From Woronichinia naegeliana WA131 (GTDB taxonomy: Bacteria > Cyanobacteriota > Cyanobacteriia > Cyanobacteriales > Microcystaceae): a DNA stretch of 64,000 bases. A program made the translations under genes and the position numbers. The stretch covers positions 7,038,272 to 7,102,271 of the forward strand of contig CP073041.1 of the NCBI GenBank assembly GCA_025370055.1. The letters run 5' to 3'. This document shows positions 1 to 8,195 of this stretch, one piece after another. Each line of letters starts with the position of its first letter. Within the stretch, counting starts at the first letter, position 1. The notes beneath the pieces were generated by a model that was given only the letters and a program-made list of their open reading frames with translations, did no database searches and had not been told where the DNA came from.

Positions 1-459
1 CAGATTTTCCATTAACAATAATAGGGTTTTATCCTGACAATATTGCTTCAGAATATGTCCCGCTAATTGTTCGGCCTGCTCCGTTGAAACACTGTATAAA
101 CCCTTAACCTGTTCCTCTAAATTAGGATCTTTATATTCTTCTATTAAAGCATTTAAAATTCTCACTAATAAATCCAAAAAAGTTGCAACGCCCCATTCCT
201 CTTCGCGTAGCCAAGCAATTTTTAATTTGTCTTTAAAAACTTTATTTGCCGACACCCGATGATAAATCATAGAGATTAAATGGGTTTTACCAATCCCTCG
301 CGGCCCAATTAATAAAGCATGATGTTTTGCTTCCGTTAAAACACTCCTTTCAATATTTTCTAATAAATCTGTTAAAAGTGGCTGACGTTGCACAAAAATT
401 GCGTCTAAATCTTCTGGATTCATCAGACTTGGTGTATAGTGAGACAGAAAACCTTTCAT
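1..459 (-). CDS. AAA-type ATPase, partial (C-terminus outside window)
   Basis: The reading frame is open from the ATG at 459 to the window edge (153 codons, no stop), so only the N-terminal part is seen. A P-loop GPRGIGKT lies at about residues 52-59 and a hydrophobic strand ending in LLLLMEN near the edge looks like a Walker B-type strand. The layout (an N-terminal segment naming a target region, then a P-loop) resembles STAND/ORC-like AAA ATPases common in cyanobacterial accessory regions. It lies 112 bp downstream of the 91-aa membrane protein on the same strand and may be co-transcribed with it. The effector or function cannot be told because the C-terminus is missing. Confidence 0.75.
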   Translation of the reverse strand, partial: MKGFLSHYTPSLMNPEDLDAIFVQRQPLLTDLLENIERSVLTEAKHHALLIGPRGIGKTHLISMIYHRVSANKVFKDKLKIAWLREEEWGVATFLDLLVRILNALIEEYKDPNLEEQVKGLYSVSTEQAEQLAGHILKQYCQDKTLLLLMENL

Positions 460-571
460 TAATTTAAACCCTAATTTAAATAATGTTAATATGTGGAATA
501 TTTAGATAATTTTCCACAAAAATATGCCAATAATTCCCTCAGCAGTAGGAGATTTAGAGAGCAGAAAAGCC

Positions 572-847
572 CTATTTTTTTCGACAAGCAGTAATAATTT
601 CGGCGGCGGCTTTGGCTCCAGCGATAATCACGATTGACGTAGCCAACGCACTGGAGACGATCAGGATCGCCCCTTGATCATGCAAAATGCCATCAGTAAT
701 CGTAGTTAATAACGGTTTACTATCCGAAGTCGTTGTGAGTAACTGCTCCCCCTGCTTAGTCAAACTTTGCTCAATACGAGCAGTCGAGCCTTCACTACCC
801 AGTATTTCAATAAGACTTAGTTGTCCACCCAGATTAACTCGAACCAT
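572..847 (-). CDS. Small membrane protein of unknown function (91 aa)
   Basis: I do not recognise this family. The N-terminus is a short beta-like segment (MVRVNLGGQLSLIEI), the middle is polar and Thr/Ser rich, and residues about 60-83 form one hydrophobic, Ala/Ile-rich helix followed by a basic tail (CRKK), suggesting a single-pass membrane protein with a cytoplasmic C-terminus. A purine-rich stretch (GGAGGTGGGTC) just before the ATG can serve as ribosome binding site. An inverted repeat (873-925) lies directly upstream. The partial ATPase follows on the same strand, so the two may form a two-gene unit. Confidence 0.55.
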   Translation of the reverse strand: MVRVNLGGQLSLIEILGSEGSTARIEQSLTKQGEQLLTTTSDSKPLLTTITDGILHDQGAILIVSSALATSIVIIAGAKAAAEIITACRKK

Positions 848-872
848 GACCCACCTCCAAAGCGCAGTTTTT

Positions 873-925
873 ATACGATGTTTTTATTGTACATTGCTTT
901 TTGTCGTACGTCAAGAACATCGTAT
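873..925. promoter_or_regulatory. Inverted repeat upstream of the 91-aa gene
   Basis: The arms atacgatgttttt (873-885) and aagaacatcgtat (913-925) are inverted with one mismatch and enclose 27 bp. They sit 26-78 bp upstream of the minus-strand ATG at 847, the place for an operator or a 5' hairpin. No T-run follows, so a terminator is unlikely. Regulator unknown. Confidence 0.35.
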
Positions 926-960
926 ATTTAATTGGGTAAAAAAATATGAACTTTTATAAA

Positions 961-997
961 GATAAAAAAACCCGCCTAGCGAAAAATCTAAGCGAGT
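961..997 (-). terminator. Rho-independent terminator of the cmpD relic (copy 1)
   Basis: On the minus strand the stem ACTCGCTTAG / CTAGGCGGGT (997-970, one G-T pair) is followed directly by seven T. It lies just downstream of the relic cmpD stop at 1016 and is conserved in position and sequence at the second relic (5240-5275). Confidence 0.6.
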
Positions 998-1015
998 ATC
1001 ATCTATTCTGAACTT

Positions 1016-1112
1016 TTAGGCCGCATCATCGTGGGCAAAACGGTTATATAAGAAGTCCAGAGCATAGTTGCGGAGTTTGTAATACTCTGGGTCCTCCATA
1101 ATGCGATCGCCG
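1016..1112 (-). pseudogene. Relic of the 3' end of cmpD, copy 1
   Basis: The minus strand reads the last ~31 codons of CmpD (ending in YNRFAHDDAA and a stop), nearly identical to the C-terminus of the intact gene at 9840. No other part of cmpD is present: upstream of 1112 the homology stops. The same fragment, again with the following terminator hairpin, recurs at 5294-5383. It is therefore a leftover of a duplicated cmpD rather than a gene. Confidence 0.8.
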
Positions 1113-1344
1113 ATTAATCTGTTTCCTTGTCCGAAACGCTCGCCGACCTCATTTTAATGCTGTTCTCAGGGGCGATCGCAGGGTTAAGGAGTTCGTAAAA
1201 GGGTCTGCTGATCGGTGTAATACGCTTTTTAGACAGATTATATGGAAGCCATCTTGCGCTTCGTCGCTCCGTACTGTTTGATGGCAAGATACAGAAAGTT
1301 TCTGAATAGGCTCCGTATTTGAGGTAATATGCAGGAAGTTTTTG

Positions 1345-1350
1345 TATAAT
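1345..1350 (+). promoter_or_regulatory. Possible -10 box of the HEPN-like gene
   Basis: A perfect TATAAT lies 22 bp before the ATG at 1373. No convincing -35 box is seen at the right distance and no Shine-Dalgarno sequence precedes the start, which is common in cyanobacteria. Confidence 0.35.
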
Positions 1351-1372
1351 CCCTCGTTAACTCCTAAAAAAT

Positions 1373-1801
1373 ATGACTGAAGAAGAACGTTGGGCTTATT
1401 TAGTGGAACTTGATGAAGAATTACTAAAAGGTGGTGTTATTCTGTCGGAGTGGTGTAGCTTCATTGTACGAGAAGCTGACCTTGCCTTTGCTAGTAGTGC
1501 CTATTTGGCATCTATCCTTACATCTGTCTCTGGCATAGAAACTTACCTACGTTCTGAGTATGGAGAGAAATCTAGAGAACGACTGATAGATTTGATCAAA
1601 AAAGCATCCTTAGACCCTGAACTGACTAAGGATATTCATACACTTCGTCAATATCGAAACAGATGGGTACATGTTGATGATCCTTGGGATGACGAGTCTT
1701 TGTTGGAAGATCCAGAGGGCAAAGAGACTGAACTAGAAAAAATGGCATTTTTTGCAGCAAGGGTGCTGAGACGTACAATATACGAAAATCCTTGGCTATA
1801 A
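1373..1801 (+). CDS. HEPN-like protein of unknown function (142 aa)
   Basis: The protein is predicted all-helical and carries RNRWVH at about residues 95-100, the Rx4H signature of HEPN-fold RNases, followed by an acidic loop (DDPWDDE). HEPN proteins with this motif often act as toxins or RNA-cutting defence effectors, but abortive or structural versions also exist. No MNT nucleotidyltransferase or other usual HEPN partner lies beside it, so a role is inferred only from the motif. The start ATG follows a TATAAT box at a sensible distance. Alternatively it could be a DUF4145-like protein. Confidence 0.6.
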   Translation: MTEEERWAYLVELDEELLKGGVILSEWCSFIVREADLAFASSAYLASILTSVSGIETYLRSEYGEKSRERLIDLIKKASLDPELTKDIHTLRQYRNRWVHVDDPWDDESLLEDPEGKETELEKMAFFAARVLRRTIYENPWL

Positions 1802-1803
1802 AG

Positions 1804-1885
1804 TGTGATCACCGCTCCCATCAATCAACTTTTTAAAATTTATTATTTCATTACTAACTAATTTTTTGAAACGTGATCGCAGTTC
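1804..1885. repeat. ~80-bp dispersed repeat, copy 1
   Basis: About 80 bp here match 5092-5172 with a few substitutions, including a shared atcaactttttna core and a tattatttcattantaactaatttt block, with HIP1-like gatcg motifs near both ends. In both places it follows a short plus-strand gene directly and does not code. It may be a decayed MITE; no target duplication is visible. Confidence 0.5.
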
Positions 1886-1943
1886 TTCTTGGAACTCTAA
1901 CGAAGGGCGATCGCCTTATATTTCATTAGTAAACTTCATCCAA

Positions 1944-2096
1944 TTAATCTGTTAACTTATGAGATTTTAAAGAAGTCGTAAAAGGATCGTTACTCAATAA
2001 CTCTAAAGCTGCTAATATTTTGGCTTCTAACTGAGGATTTTTCCTGATTAATTGCTTAAAACTTTTCTTGAACTTGCTATCTGTTGTTAAAATCAT
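1944..2096 (-). pseudogene. Truncated RelE/YafQ-type toxin
   Basis: The ATG overlaps the stop of the antitoxin (ATGA), a typical TA coupling. The 50-residue product has the helix-rich N-terminal half of the YafQ/RelE family (FKKSFKQLIRKNP, then LELLSNDPFTTSLKSHKL) but hits TAA where the family continues into the beta-sheet with the catalytic residues (normally 85-95 aa). I could not find the missing half in another frame downstream, so it is a truncation rather than a simple frameshift. It is very likely inactive. Confidence 0.65.
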
Positions 2097-2311
2097 TCAT
2101 CGTCATCCTCTAACAAATAAGACTTCAAATCTTCAAAATTTCCCCGTTTAGCAGTTCCCATTTCTACAGCCTTAAGCACTTCCTGAGCATTAGCCGCAAT
2201 TTGAGATCGTCGAGCCTGAATCCGCCGCTTACGGATTAACTCAAATAATTGGTCTTGATCTTCTGTTGACAGAACTTCAATGGAATCAATAATTTCTTGA
2301 AAAGTAATCAT
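2093..2311 (-). CDS. Antitoxin of a RelE-type TA pair (72 aa)
   Basis: Residues 1-30 (MITFQEIIDSIEVLSTEDQD...) match the short antitoxin class that precedes RelE/ParE-type toxins in cyanobacteria; the C-terminus is acidic (LLEDDDE) as in many antitoxins. It lies directly upstream of, and overlaps by 4 bases, the truncated toxin at 1944-2096. With its toxin broken it is an orphan. Family assignment is from pattern recognition of this widespread cyanobacterial pair. Confidence 0.65.
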   Translation of the reverse strand: MITFQEIIDSIEVLSTEDQDQLFELIRKRRIQARRSQIAANAQEVLKAVEMGTAKRGNFEDLKSYLLEDDDE

Positions 2312-2452
2312 ACAACTTCTTTTTAAGTAATACTTGTCTTTACTGTAACAATAATGTCTATCATTATAGCATAACCGTTCTTAATCTCGTAATTCTGTGT
2401 AATCTTCTAATTGGCCTTAGCGCGATCGCTGCTTTTTAAATTAACTTAACGA

Positions 2453-4050
2453 ACTGGACAGTGGGAAGTTTATGGATGGCAGAGAAGGTAATGACTATGC
2501 GGCCAAAGTAAGTCTATCAGGACTTGGAAAAGGGTCAAGTTTAGCGGCAAGGAATTTAGGCAAAAGCAGACTAGGTGGACTTTGAGGAAAAATCATTGGG
2601 GCTTGATGTTGGATGGCTAGTTGAGCAATGCGTTCACTAGGATAGCCATGGGAGGGTAGAGTCCGAAACCAGCGAGGGAAATTAGCCCAAATCCCCTGGG
2701 GTAACTCTAAGGAAAGAATTTGAAGTAAGCCGAGAACAATGACATGAAGATTAACAAAACGCTCAAAGGCTTCTACTTTGTTTAAAATCTGAGTCTGAAC
2801 AGTTTGGGGATAGTCAGGGAGGATAAGATTGCTAGGCCAGGTCGGTAAAGTAGGAAGAGCCTTAAGCCAAAAACGATAGGCAAAGCCGCCCAAAAGATGG
2901 ATTAATTGACGAAAAGTGACTTCAATCTTAAATCGGAGACCGTAAGCGGCAATAATCTCAGGTCCAGTCAAACAGAGGTCAGTAGAAAGCAGAATCAGTC
3001 TTTGTCCGTTGGGCAATTGGGTGAGGACAAACTTAACGAGCTGATGGGGACTATCCCAGTGGAACTCAAAGCACTGATAAGAAACGGAGACTTGTTGACC
3101 ATAGAGCCAGACTTTAGCGGTGGGAAAATCCTCCACAAGAGCAAACAGGCTTTCTAGTTTTATTGAACTCCCCCAAAGCCGTGGTCGTCCTTTCCCCCTC
3201 AAGGTCGGAACGGAAGAAAAGGGAGCATATGCCACTGTAGAGCAACGCACTCGGGTGATGAGATGCAAGGCATTTTGGCGAAAACTTTTGAGCACTGCTC
3301 CACAAGCGAAGTAAGCATCCAAAATCACATAGCTTCCCGCCTCTGCGTAGGTAGTGCAAAGCTCCCCCATTTTCGTGACTAGAGTAGTCTTCTCTTTTTT
3401 GCTGCCTTTTTTCCCTTCCTTTGCCGTTGCTTTGGACTTGATGCCATCGTCTAGCCGCAACACTAAGGGCAAGGCAAAGCAGGCTTTTCCTGCTCCCACC
3501 AAAACACTCAAGGCATTGAAGTAATGCCCCCTTATCCATTCTGGCTTCGCCACATTTCCGGATTCTTGGTGTAGTCGTTTTACCCCTGGCATCTTGCGCC
3601 CTTCTTTCCCCACTTTGATTCCATCCCCCACATACACTCGTTTTTCCTTGATTCGATATAGATTTTCATGCTGACTTACCCACTTCGACCATCCCAAGGT
3701 CAGTCCTTTGACGTTAAATGCCTTGGATTCAAACCAATGTAGTGCCTGATGGTAGTAGCTCTCTGTTAACCCTAAGGCATTGACATAGCTTGTTATTGCG
3801 CTCGGTTGGCTGTTGAGCACTACTCCCCAGGCTAATAGGATAAACCATTGGTACGTTGCTTCTCGGCTAAAGGCGGGACGGAGATTCTCTAGGATTTGCT
3901 CTAGTCGCTGACATAGTTGCATAATTGATAGATAGCACTGGCTATCGATTTTCTATATCAGCCAGTTTCGGACATAACGGCACTCTTGGGTATCGCATGT
4001 CCGATTTTCTTTTCTCACTTACCCTGCTCGAGAACTTCCCACTGTCCAGT
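2453..4050 (-). mobile_element. Complete insertion sequence with 18-bp terminal inverted repeats
   Basis: Perfect inverted ends actggacagtgggaagtt (2453-2470) and its complement (4033-4050) enclose 1598 bp with one transposase gene. The flanking hexamer taacga occurs at 2447-2452 and 4051-4056, a 6-bp target duplication, so the insertion is well preserved and fairly recent. It inserted just downstream of the MazF-like toxin. Confidence 0.9.
2495..3922 (-). CDS. DDE transposase of the IS at 2453-4050 (475 aa)
   Basis: The protein has the layout of a DDE transposase: YVGDGIKVGKEGRKMPGVK at about residues 97-115 (first Asp), AGSYVILDAYFACG near 195-208 (second Asp), and RFKIEVTFRQLIHLLGG near 328-344 (Glu). 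It fills almost all of the element and runs ATG to stop without disruption, so it is likely active. Family placement in ISfinder terms is uncertain; it resembles IS4/IS701-type DDE enzymes. Confidence 0.85.
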   Translation of the reverse strand: MQLCQRLEQILENLRPAFSREATYQWFILLAWGVVLNSQPSAITSYVNALGLTESYYHQALHWFESKAFNVKGLTLGWSKWVSQHENLYRIKEKRVYVGDGIKVGKEGRKMPGVKRLHQESGNVAKPEWIRGHYFNALSVLVGAGKACFALPLVLRLDDGIKSKATAKEGKKGSKKEKTTLVTKMGELCTTYAEAGSYVILDAYFACGAVLKSFRQNALHLITRVRCSTVAYAPFSSVPTLRGKGRPRLWGSSIKLESLFALVEDFPTAKVWLYGQQVSVSYQCFEFHWDSPHQLVKFVLTQLPNGQRLILLSTDLCLTGPEIIAAYGLRFKIEVTFRQLIHLLGGFAYRFWLKALPTLPTWPSNLILPDYPQTVQTQILNKVEAFERFVNLHVIVLGLLQILSLELPQGIWANFPRWFRTLPSHGYPSERIAQLAIQHQAPMIFPQSPPSLLLPKFLAAKLDPFPSPDRLTLAA

Positions 4051-4075
4051 TAACGAAAAGCAACCCCATTTTTTA

Positions 4076-4420
4076 TTAATTGTTTTCAAGAGATAAATAT
4101 TGACTAAGATTTTGCAATAATCTACGATGCCTTGTTGTTGAAATAGAGCCAATAGAACCAATAATTTGCCGAGAAGGAATCACTGTCAAAAAGCCAAGTC
4201 GAATCACTGAAATTTTTATTAAACCACTCGCTTCAAAATCATTATCTTCACTTGTAATAATTTCATCAAAATCCCTGATATATTGTTTTAGTTGACTGCT
4301 AATACCACAGATCAAAAAATCCTGATACTTTGGCATAATTCGTAAAATTAGAGCAGGACGATTCTTAATTTCCTGATTTGATTGAGGGATCGGAGTTAAG
4401 ACAATATTACCTTCTTTCAT
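4076..4420 (-). CDS. PemK/MazF-family toxin (114 aa)
   Basis: The N-terminus (KEGNIVLTPIPQ ... KNRPALILRIMP) is the MazF/PemK pattern: a beta-barrel endoribonuclease beginning with (G)DIVLv.P followed by a conserved RPAlvl strand. The length is normal for the family. It overlaps the upstream antitoxin by 14 bases (ATG inside the antitoxin's last codons), the usual antitoxin-toxin order. The gene is intact, although an IS landed 25 bp beyond its stop. Confidence 0.75.
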   Translation of the reverse strand: MKEGNIVLTPIPQSNQEIKNRPALILRIMPKYQDFLICGISSQLKQYIRDFDEIITSEDNDFEASGLIKISVIRLGFLTVIPSRQIIGSIGSISTTRHRRLLQNLSQYLSLENN

Positions 4421-4799
4421 AATCAGAATTATATTCCTTAATATGAGTTAAATCATAAATCGGTTCATCTTCCGAATAGCACTGATTTAGATTATTTAAG
4501 GCAAAAACTTCCCAACTTTGGCTTTCTAGGGAATCTTGCTCAAGCGAAGAAATTATATCATGATCAATTGAGGCATTATCTATACCAGTGGCATAGCCTA
4601 GACTGATACTACCTGCATGACTTTTAAAACCTCGCCTTGCTGGTTCTTGTTGCGTATTATTTGGTAGATTTTCAACGCTATCAGAGTTGCCGAGTTTTGT
4701 AATTATCCAATCTGTGACAGATAAACCGATCGCATCAGCTTGATGTTGTAAAGCATTGTAAATCTCATCACTAAGTTCTAAGGTTAGTTGTTGACTCAT
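4407..4799 (-). CDS. Antitoxin partner of the MazF-like toxin (130 aa)
   Basis: The first ~35 residues (SQQLTLELSDEIYNALQHQADAIGLSVTDWII) fit a ribbon-helix-helix-like DNA-binding start; the rest is polar and acidic, as expected of an antitoxin tail. Its end overlaps the toxin start by 14 bases. A divergent small gene starts 78 bp away on the other strand (4878), so they share a control region. Confidence 0.65.
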   Translation of the reverse strand: MSQQLTLELSDEIYNALQHQADAIGLSVTDWIITKLGNSDSVENLPNNTQQEPARRGFKSHAGSISLGYATGIDNASIDHDIISSLEQDSLESQSWEVFALNNLNQCYSEDEPIYDLTHIKEYNSDYERR

Positions 4800-4877
4800 G
4801 AGAAAAAGTTAATTGTCAATTACGATAGAATCATTATAACTGTTGTCTCCCTTACGAACAAAAAAGCATTTAAGCTT

Positions 4878-5090
4878 ATGAGTCAGACCTTTGAGATAAA
4901 TGATGATTTACGTCCTGAGTATGATTTTACTAAAATAACTGTTGTTGCTAGGGGAAAAGATCGTAAGCAGAATAGCCAACAGTGGACAAGCCTCGATCCC
5001 TGGACGAAAAATTTAATAGGTATTATTCAAGCTTATTCAGAAATGTCTTTAGCTGATTATGTAGATTATTTGGCGAATAAATACGAATAA
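4878..5090 (+). CDS. Small conserved hypothetical protein (70 aa)
   Basis: I place the start at the internal ATG (MSQTFEINDDLRPEYDF...) rather than the far upstream one at 4788, because the latter would overlap the antitoxin gene on the other strand and its first 30 codons look non-coding. The sequence FEINDDLRPEYDFTKI is typical of short cyanobacterial proteins found beside TA modules and sometimes preceding PIN or RelE toxins. No toxin follows here. It may be an orphan antitoxin. Confidence 0.5.
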   Translation: MSQTFEINDDLRPEYDFTKITVVARGKDRKQNSQQWTSLDPWTKNLIGIIQAYSEMSLADYVDYLANKYE

Positions 5091-5091
5091 G

Positions 5092-5172
5092 GCGATCGCC
5101 GCTTCCCTCAATCAACTTTTTCAAACTGATTATTTCATTAATAACTAATTTTCAAAAACGCGATCGTCGTCC
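5092..5172. repeat. ~80-bp dispersed repeat, copy 2
   Basis: Matches 1804-1885; see that copy. Again directly downstream of a short plus-strand gene. Confidence 0.5.
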
Positions 5173-5239
5173 CCAGATTGATAATAGAAAATGGGTTAAA
5201 TCAGTTAAATTCAGTAAAAAATATTAACTCTTATAAAAA

Positions 5240-5275
5240 TAAAAAAAACTCGCCTAGAAATGAATCTAAACGAGT
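5240..5275 (-). terminator. Terminator of the cmpD relic (copy 2)
   Basis: Minus-strand stem ACTCGTTTAG / CTAGGCGAGT (5275-5248) followed by a T-run. It corresponds to the hairpin at 961-997 and sits in the same place relative to the relic stop codon. Confidence 0.55.
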
Positions 5276-5293
5276 ACCATCTATTCCCAACTT

Positions 5294-5383
5294 TTAGACC
5301 ACATCATCGTGGGCAAACCTGTTATAAGAGAAGTCCAGAGCATAGTTGCGGAGTTTATATTACTCTGGGTCTTCCATCGTGCG
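5294..5383 (-). pseudogene. Relic of the 3' end of cmpD, copy 2
   Basis: The minus strand encodes the last ~29 codons of CmpD but has a stop (TAA for the second Tyr of PEYYK) and changes AA to VV at the end, so it is more decayed than copy 1. The homologous block shared with 948-1112 begins before the terminator and ends at the same point in cmpD, so both relics descend from one truncated ancestor or one duplicated segment. Confidence 0.8.
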
Positions 5384-5423
5384 ATTAATGCGATCGCCAC
5401 AAATATTCATTTCTGTTTTTGAG

Positions 5424-8195
5424 TTATCTTGCTTCCAATAAACTTTTCAGGCGAATACTTTCGAGTTCTAGCACCTTCATTGCTAAATGGCGATCGCGCA
5501 CTAAGAGATCATCAAAAGCTTCGACTGGAATCGCTAAAACACGAGTTAACGGTGCTTTGGCCACAATTGTTCCCATCAAATGGGTATGGGTTAAAACTTC
5601 TAACTCATCAAGCATTTTTCCTAGGGCTAAACTCGATATAAATACGTTGCCATCTGCTCTTTGGATCTGAATTTCCACATTGCCTTCCATTAGTAATAAC
5701 AGTTCCCGACAGGTATCTCCCGCTTCTGTTATCTGCTCATCTAAGACAAAGGATTTAACCTCTGCACGATAGGCTAATTCAATCAAAGTCTCACTGTCTA
5801 AGGATTGGAAAAAGTCACTATTAAACAGATAAACAATACGCTCTAAAATCGGTAAATCTTTTAAAGTAATAGATGATTTCTCCTTTGCTGTTAAGAGAAG
5901 GGGGATAATTTCCCCTAATAAAGGATGACGATCAGCAGCCATATTCCTTGACAAATTGTAGCTCCGTTCCTGATCAAATTGCTGTAATAAATAGAGACAA
6001 ATTGTCTGAATTAAAACATCGGGTTCTGTCAATAAAATATCAACTGTTTCTAATAAATTATTGATTGGCAGTTCTAAAGAGCAAGCGGATGGTTCGACTG
6101 TTCTTTGTAATTGTTCAACTAATCCCGTTCCCAGACGTTGATGCCATTCTGAATAGGGATTATCTAAAATATCTTGTAATACGGTGGGAGATAATTTTGC
6201 TAATTGGTTAATAATCTCTGCTCCCTCTATCATGCCTAATTTTTCAATTCGAGACAAAATAGCAATGACTAAAAATTGTTTTTTCTGGCGAATAACCCCT
6301 AATAAAAGGGCAACAACGAGACGATGTTCTAGCAAAAAAGGTTGATTTAAAACATAATAGAAATTGAGTAAATGCTCCAACCGTTCTAGATAAAAATAGG
6401 CCTGTTTTTTAATATCTGTAGGAGAGTCTGAATCATCTTTGATGTCCTCTTCTTTGTCCCAGGAAAGGGAGTCAACAGGAGAAAATCTTTCTAAAGCTTC
6501 TTCGGTAAGCTGTTGCAGATTTATTAACCGTTCTAAGGATTGACGATAGCCAGAAATTCGCACCAAATTTTCGAGCTTACGTTGACGGCTAGGATCAAGT
6601 AGGGTGGGGTCTTCTACACCTAATTCTGTCAGTAATTGTTCATGATCGTGGTTGTCAATATCCAATTCTATTCGTAATTGACGAAGAATCTCTAAACTAC
6701 TAGCCGAATTAGCGTAACCTTCCTCTAAGGCTTCTCGCAGTACTCCTTTATAGGCTTCATCCCGCTTTTGTTTGTTAAAACCAGGTAAAACTTTGGCAAC
6801 AACATAAATCTCATGGGGATTTAAGTCATCAATTTTTCGTCCTGTAAAATAGCGTTCGATGGGAAATTTCATCTTAATTAATTGTTTACGAAATCTCCCC
6901 GCTAAACCTTCACGAGCATATAATTCAGGTTCCCGTCTTAGGCTACGAGCTAACCAAAATGTACTGAGGAGAACGATTAAAACATCTATGCTTTCTTGGA
7001 AAAAAAGGGGCAATAAACGAATAAAAGGACGACCGCCAAAAATAAAAAATAGGTTGAAGGCAAGAAAGGTACAAACACTAAATAAACGGTGTCGAATTAA
7101 GCGTAAATGATTGGTTCGTTTAGTTGAGGTTAGATAAGTGCGATATAAACGTTCGGCAGTTAGACCCAATAAATAGCCCCAAAGGGTAAACAAAGTCAAG
7201 GTGATCGGTACTGCTAAAAGTTTAGGAATGGTAATCGCTTTACCGTAGAGATACCAACCAGGAGATAGCAATGTTTGTAGGGTATTGGCTTCCATTGCCC
7301 AGGCACCAGAAAAATAGTAATCCCAGTTTCCTGCGTAGAGATAGTAATAGAAGAAGTAACCGACGACTAAACCAAAATAACAGTAATAAATGAATTGAGT
7401 TTGGGTTTTTTCGACTCCTTCCCAATAGGAACCTTCGGCATCAATATCAATGCAGGGTGTTTGACAGGCAACACAGGCACTTTTTTCTTGGCCGTTATCA
7501 ACAGTACGGCACATGGATTGGGTCAGGGGTGTATCGCTCATGTGAGCTTTGCTGGTAAAAAGTCCCCCTGGTTCAGCATAAATTTTTTGGACAGGAGCCA
7601 TCGGACAAAAGTAATTGCACCAGGTTTTGCCGCCATAGAAATAGCCGACAGCAATGGCAGCAATAATGGTTGTACTTAGCCAAATTCCTAGAGCCAGGCG
7701 ATCGCCATTAATAAATAAAATGCGAAAACATAATCCTAAAAAGAGCAAACCAAATTGTAAATAAATATAATTGCGACCGAGCCAAGAATTAGGCTTGATT
7801 TTCGGGATTTCGTAACGGACTTTACCTGATTTCGCATCTGTTCGCTTGAATTTCCGTTGCCAACCGAGAGCGCGTGGGATTTGCGATAAAAACGATAGGG
7901 GACAAATACGCCGCCACATTTCATGCCCAAATACCAACAAAATAAAAATTCCGCTCGGTACGATGATCCCCCAAAAAATCGGTGCGCCGAGGGCATAGGG
8001 TTTGAGTTCAAGGCAACTGTTTTGGACAGTAATACATTCTTCTGGTCGAATGCGAAAGGGACTCCAGGTTTGTTCGGGCGAGGTGATGAGCGGGGAGAAA
8101 GGATCGTAGAAAAGGGAGGCAATGAGCAACAACCAACCAGAGGTTAAAATCCACCGCAGACGATGCATCTGTTTCTCTGAGATGCGGGACAACAT
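5424..8195 (-). CDS. Membrane 4Fe-4S protein with C-terminal cyclic-nucleotide-binding domain (923 aa)
   Basis: The N-terminal ~420 residues hold about eight membrane segments with cysteine motifs of NapH/CcoG-type polyferredoxins: WCNYFCPMAPVQ (about residues 191-202) and CRTVDNGQEKSACVACQTPC (about 230-250), enough for iron-sulfur clusters. A long helical linker (450-780) follows. The last ~120 residues form a cNMP-binding/Crp-like beta-barrel (ITEAGDTCRELLLLMEGNVEIQIQ ... VFISSLALGKMLDELEVL). The whole suggests a membrane electron-transfer protein gated or sensed through a cyclic nucleotide. It is a single intact ORF; the ATG at 8195 gives MLSRISEKQMHRLRW, and the second Met (8168) is an alternative. 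No redox partner lies next to it. Confidence 0.75.
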   Translation of the reverse strand: MLSRISEKQMHRLRWILTSGWLLLIASLFYDPFSPLITSPEQTWSPFRIRPEECITVQNSCLELKPYALGAPIFWGIIVPSGIFILLVFGHEMWRRICPLSFLSQIPRALGWQRKFKRTDAKSGKVRYEIPKIKPNSWLGRNYIYLQFGLLFLGLCFRILFINGDRLALGIWLSTTIIAAIAVGYFYGGKTWCNYFCPMAPVQKIYAEPGGLFTSKAHMSDTPLTQSMCRTVDNGQEKSACVACQTPCIDIDAEGSYWEGVEKTQTQFIYYCYFGLVVGYFFYYYLYAGNWDYYFSGAWAMEANTLQTLLSPGWYLYGKAITIPKLLAVPITLTLFTLWGYLLGLTAERLYRTYLTSTKRTNHLRLIRHRLFSVCTFLAFNLFFIFGGRPFIRLLPLFFQESIDVLIVLLSTFWLARSLRREPELYAREGLAGRFRKQLIKMKFPIERYFTGRKIDDLNPHEIYVVAKVLPGFNKQKRDEAYKGVLREALEEGYANSASSLEILRQLRIELDIDNHDHEQLLTELGVEDPTLLDPSRQRKLENLVRISGYRQSLERLINLQQLTEEALERFSPVDSLSWDKEEDIKDDSDSPTDIKKQAYFYLERLEHLLNFYYVLNQPFLLEHRLVVALLLGVIRQKKQFLVIAILSRIEKLGMIEGAEIINQLAKLSPTVLQDILDNPYSEWHQRLGTGLVEQLQRTVEPSACSLELPINNLLETVDILLTEPDVLIQTICLYLLQQFDQERSYNLSRNMAADRHPLLGEIIPLLLTAKEKSSITLKDLPILERIVYLFNSDFFQSLDSETLIELAYRAEVKSFVLDEQITEAGDTCRELLLLMEGNVEIQIQRADGNVFISSLALGKMLDELEVLTHTHLMGTIVAKAPLTRVLAIPVEAFDDLLVRDRHLAMKVLELESIRLKSLLEAR

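Noticed and set aside
687-959. 90-aa plus-strand ORF
   Set aside because: It lies antisense to the better supported 91-aa gene and reads through the inverted repeat.
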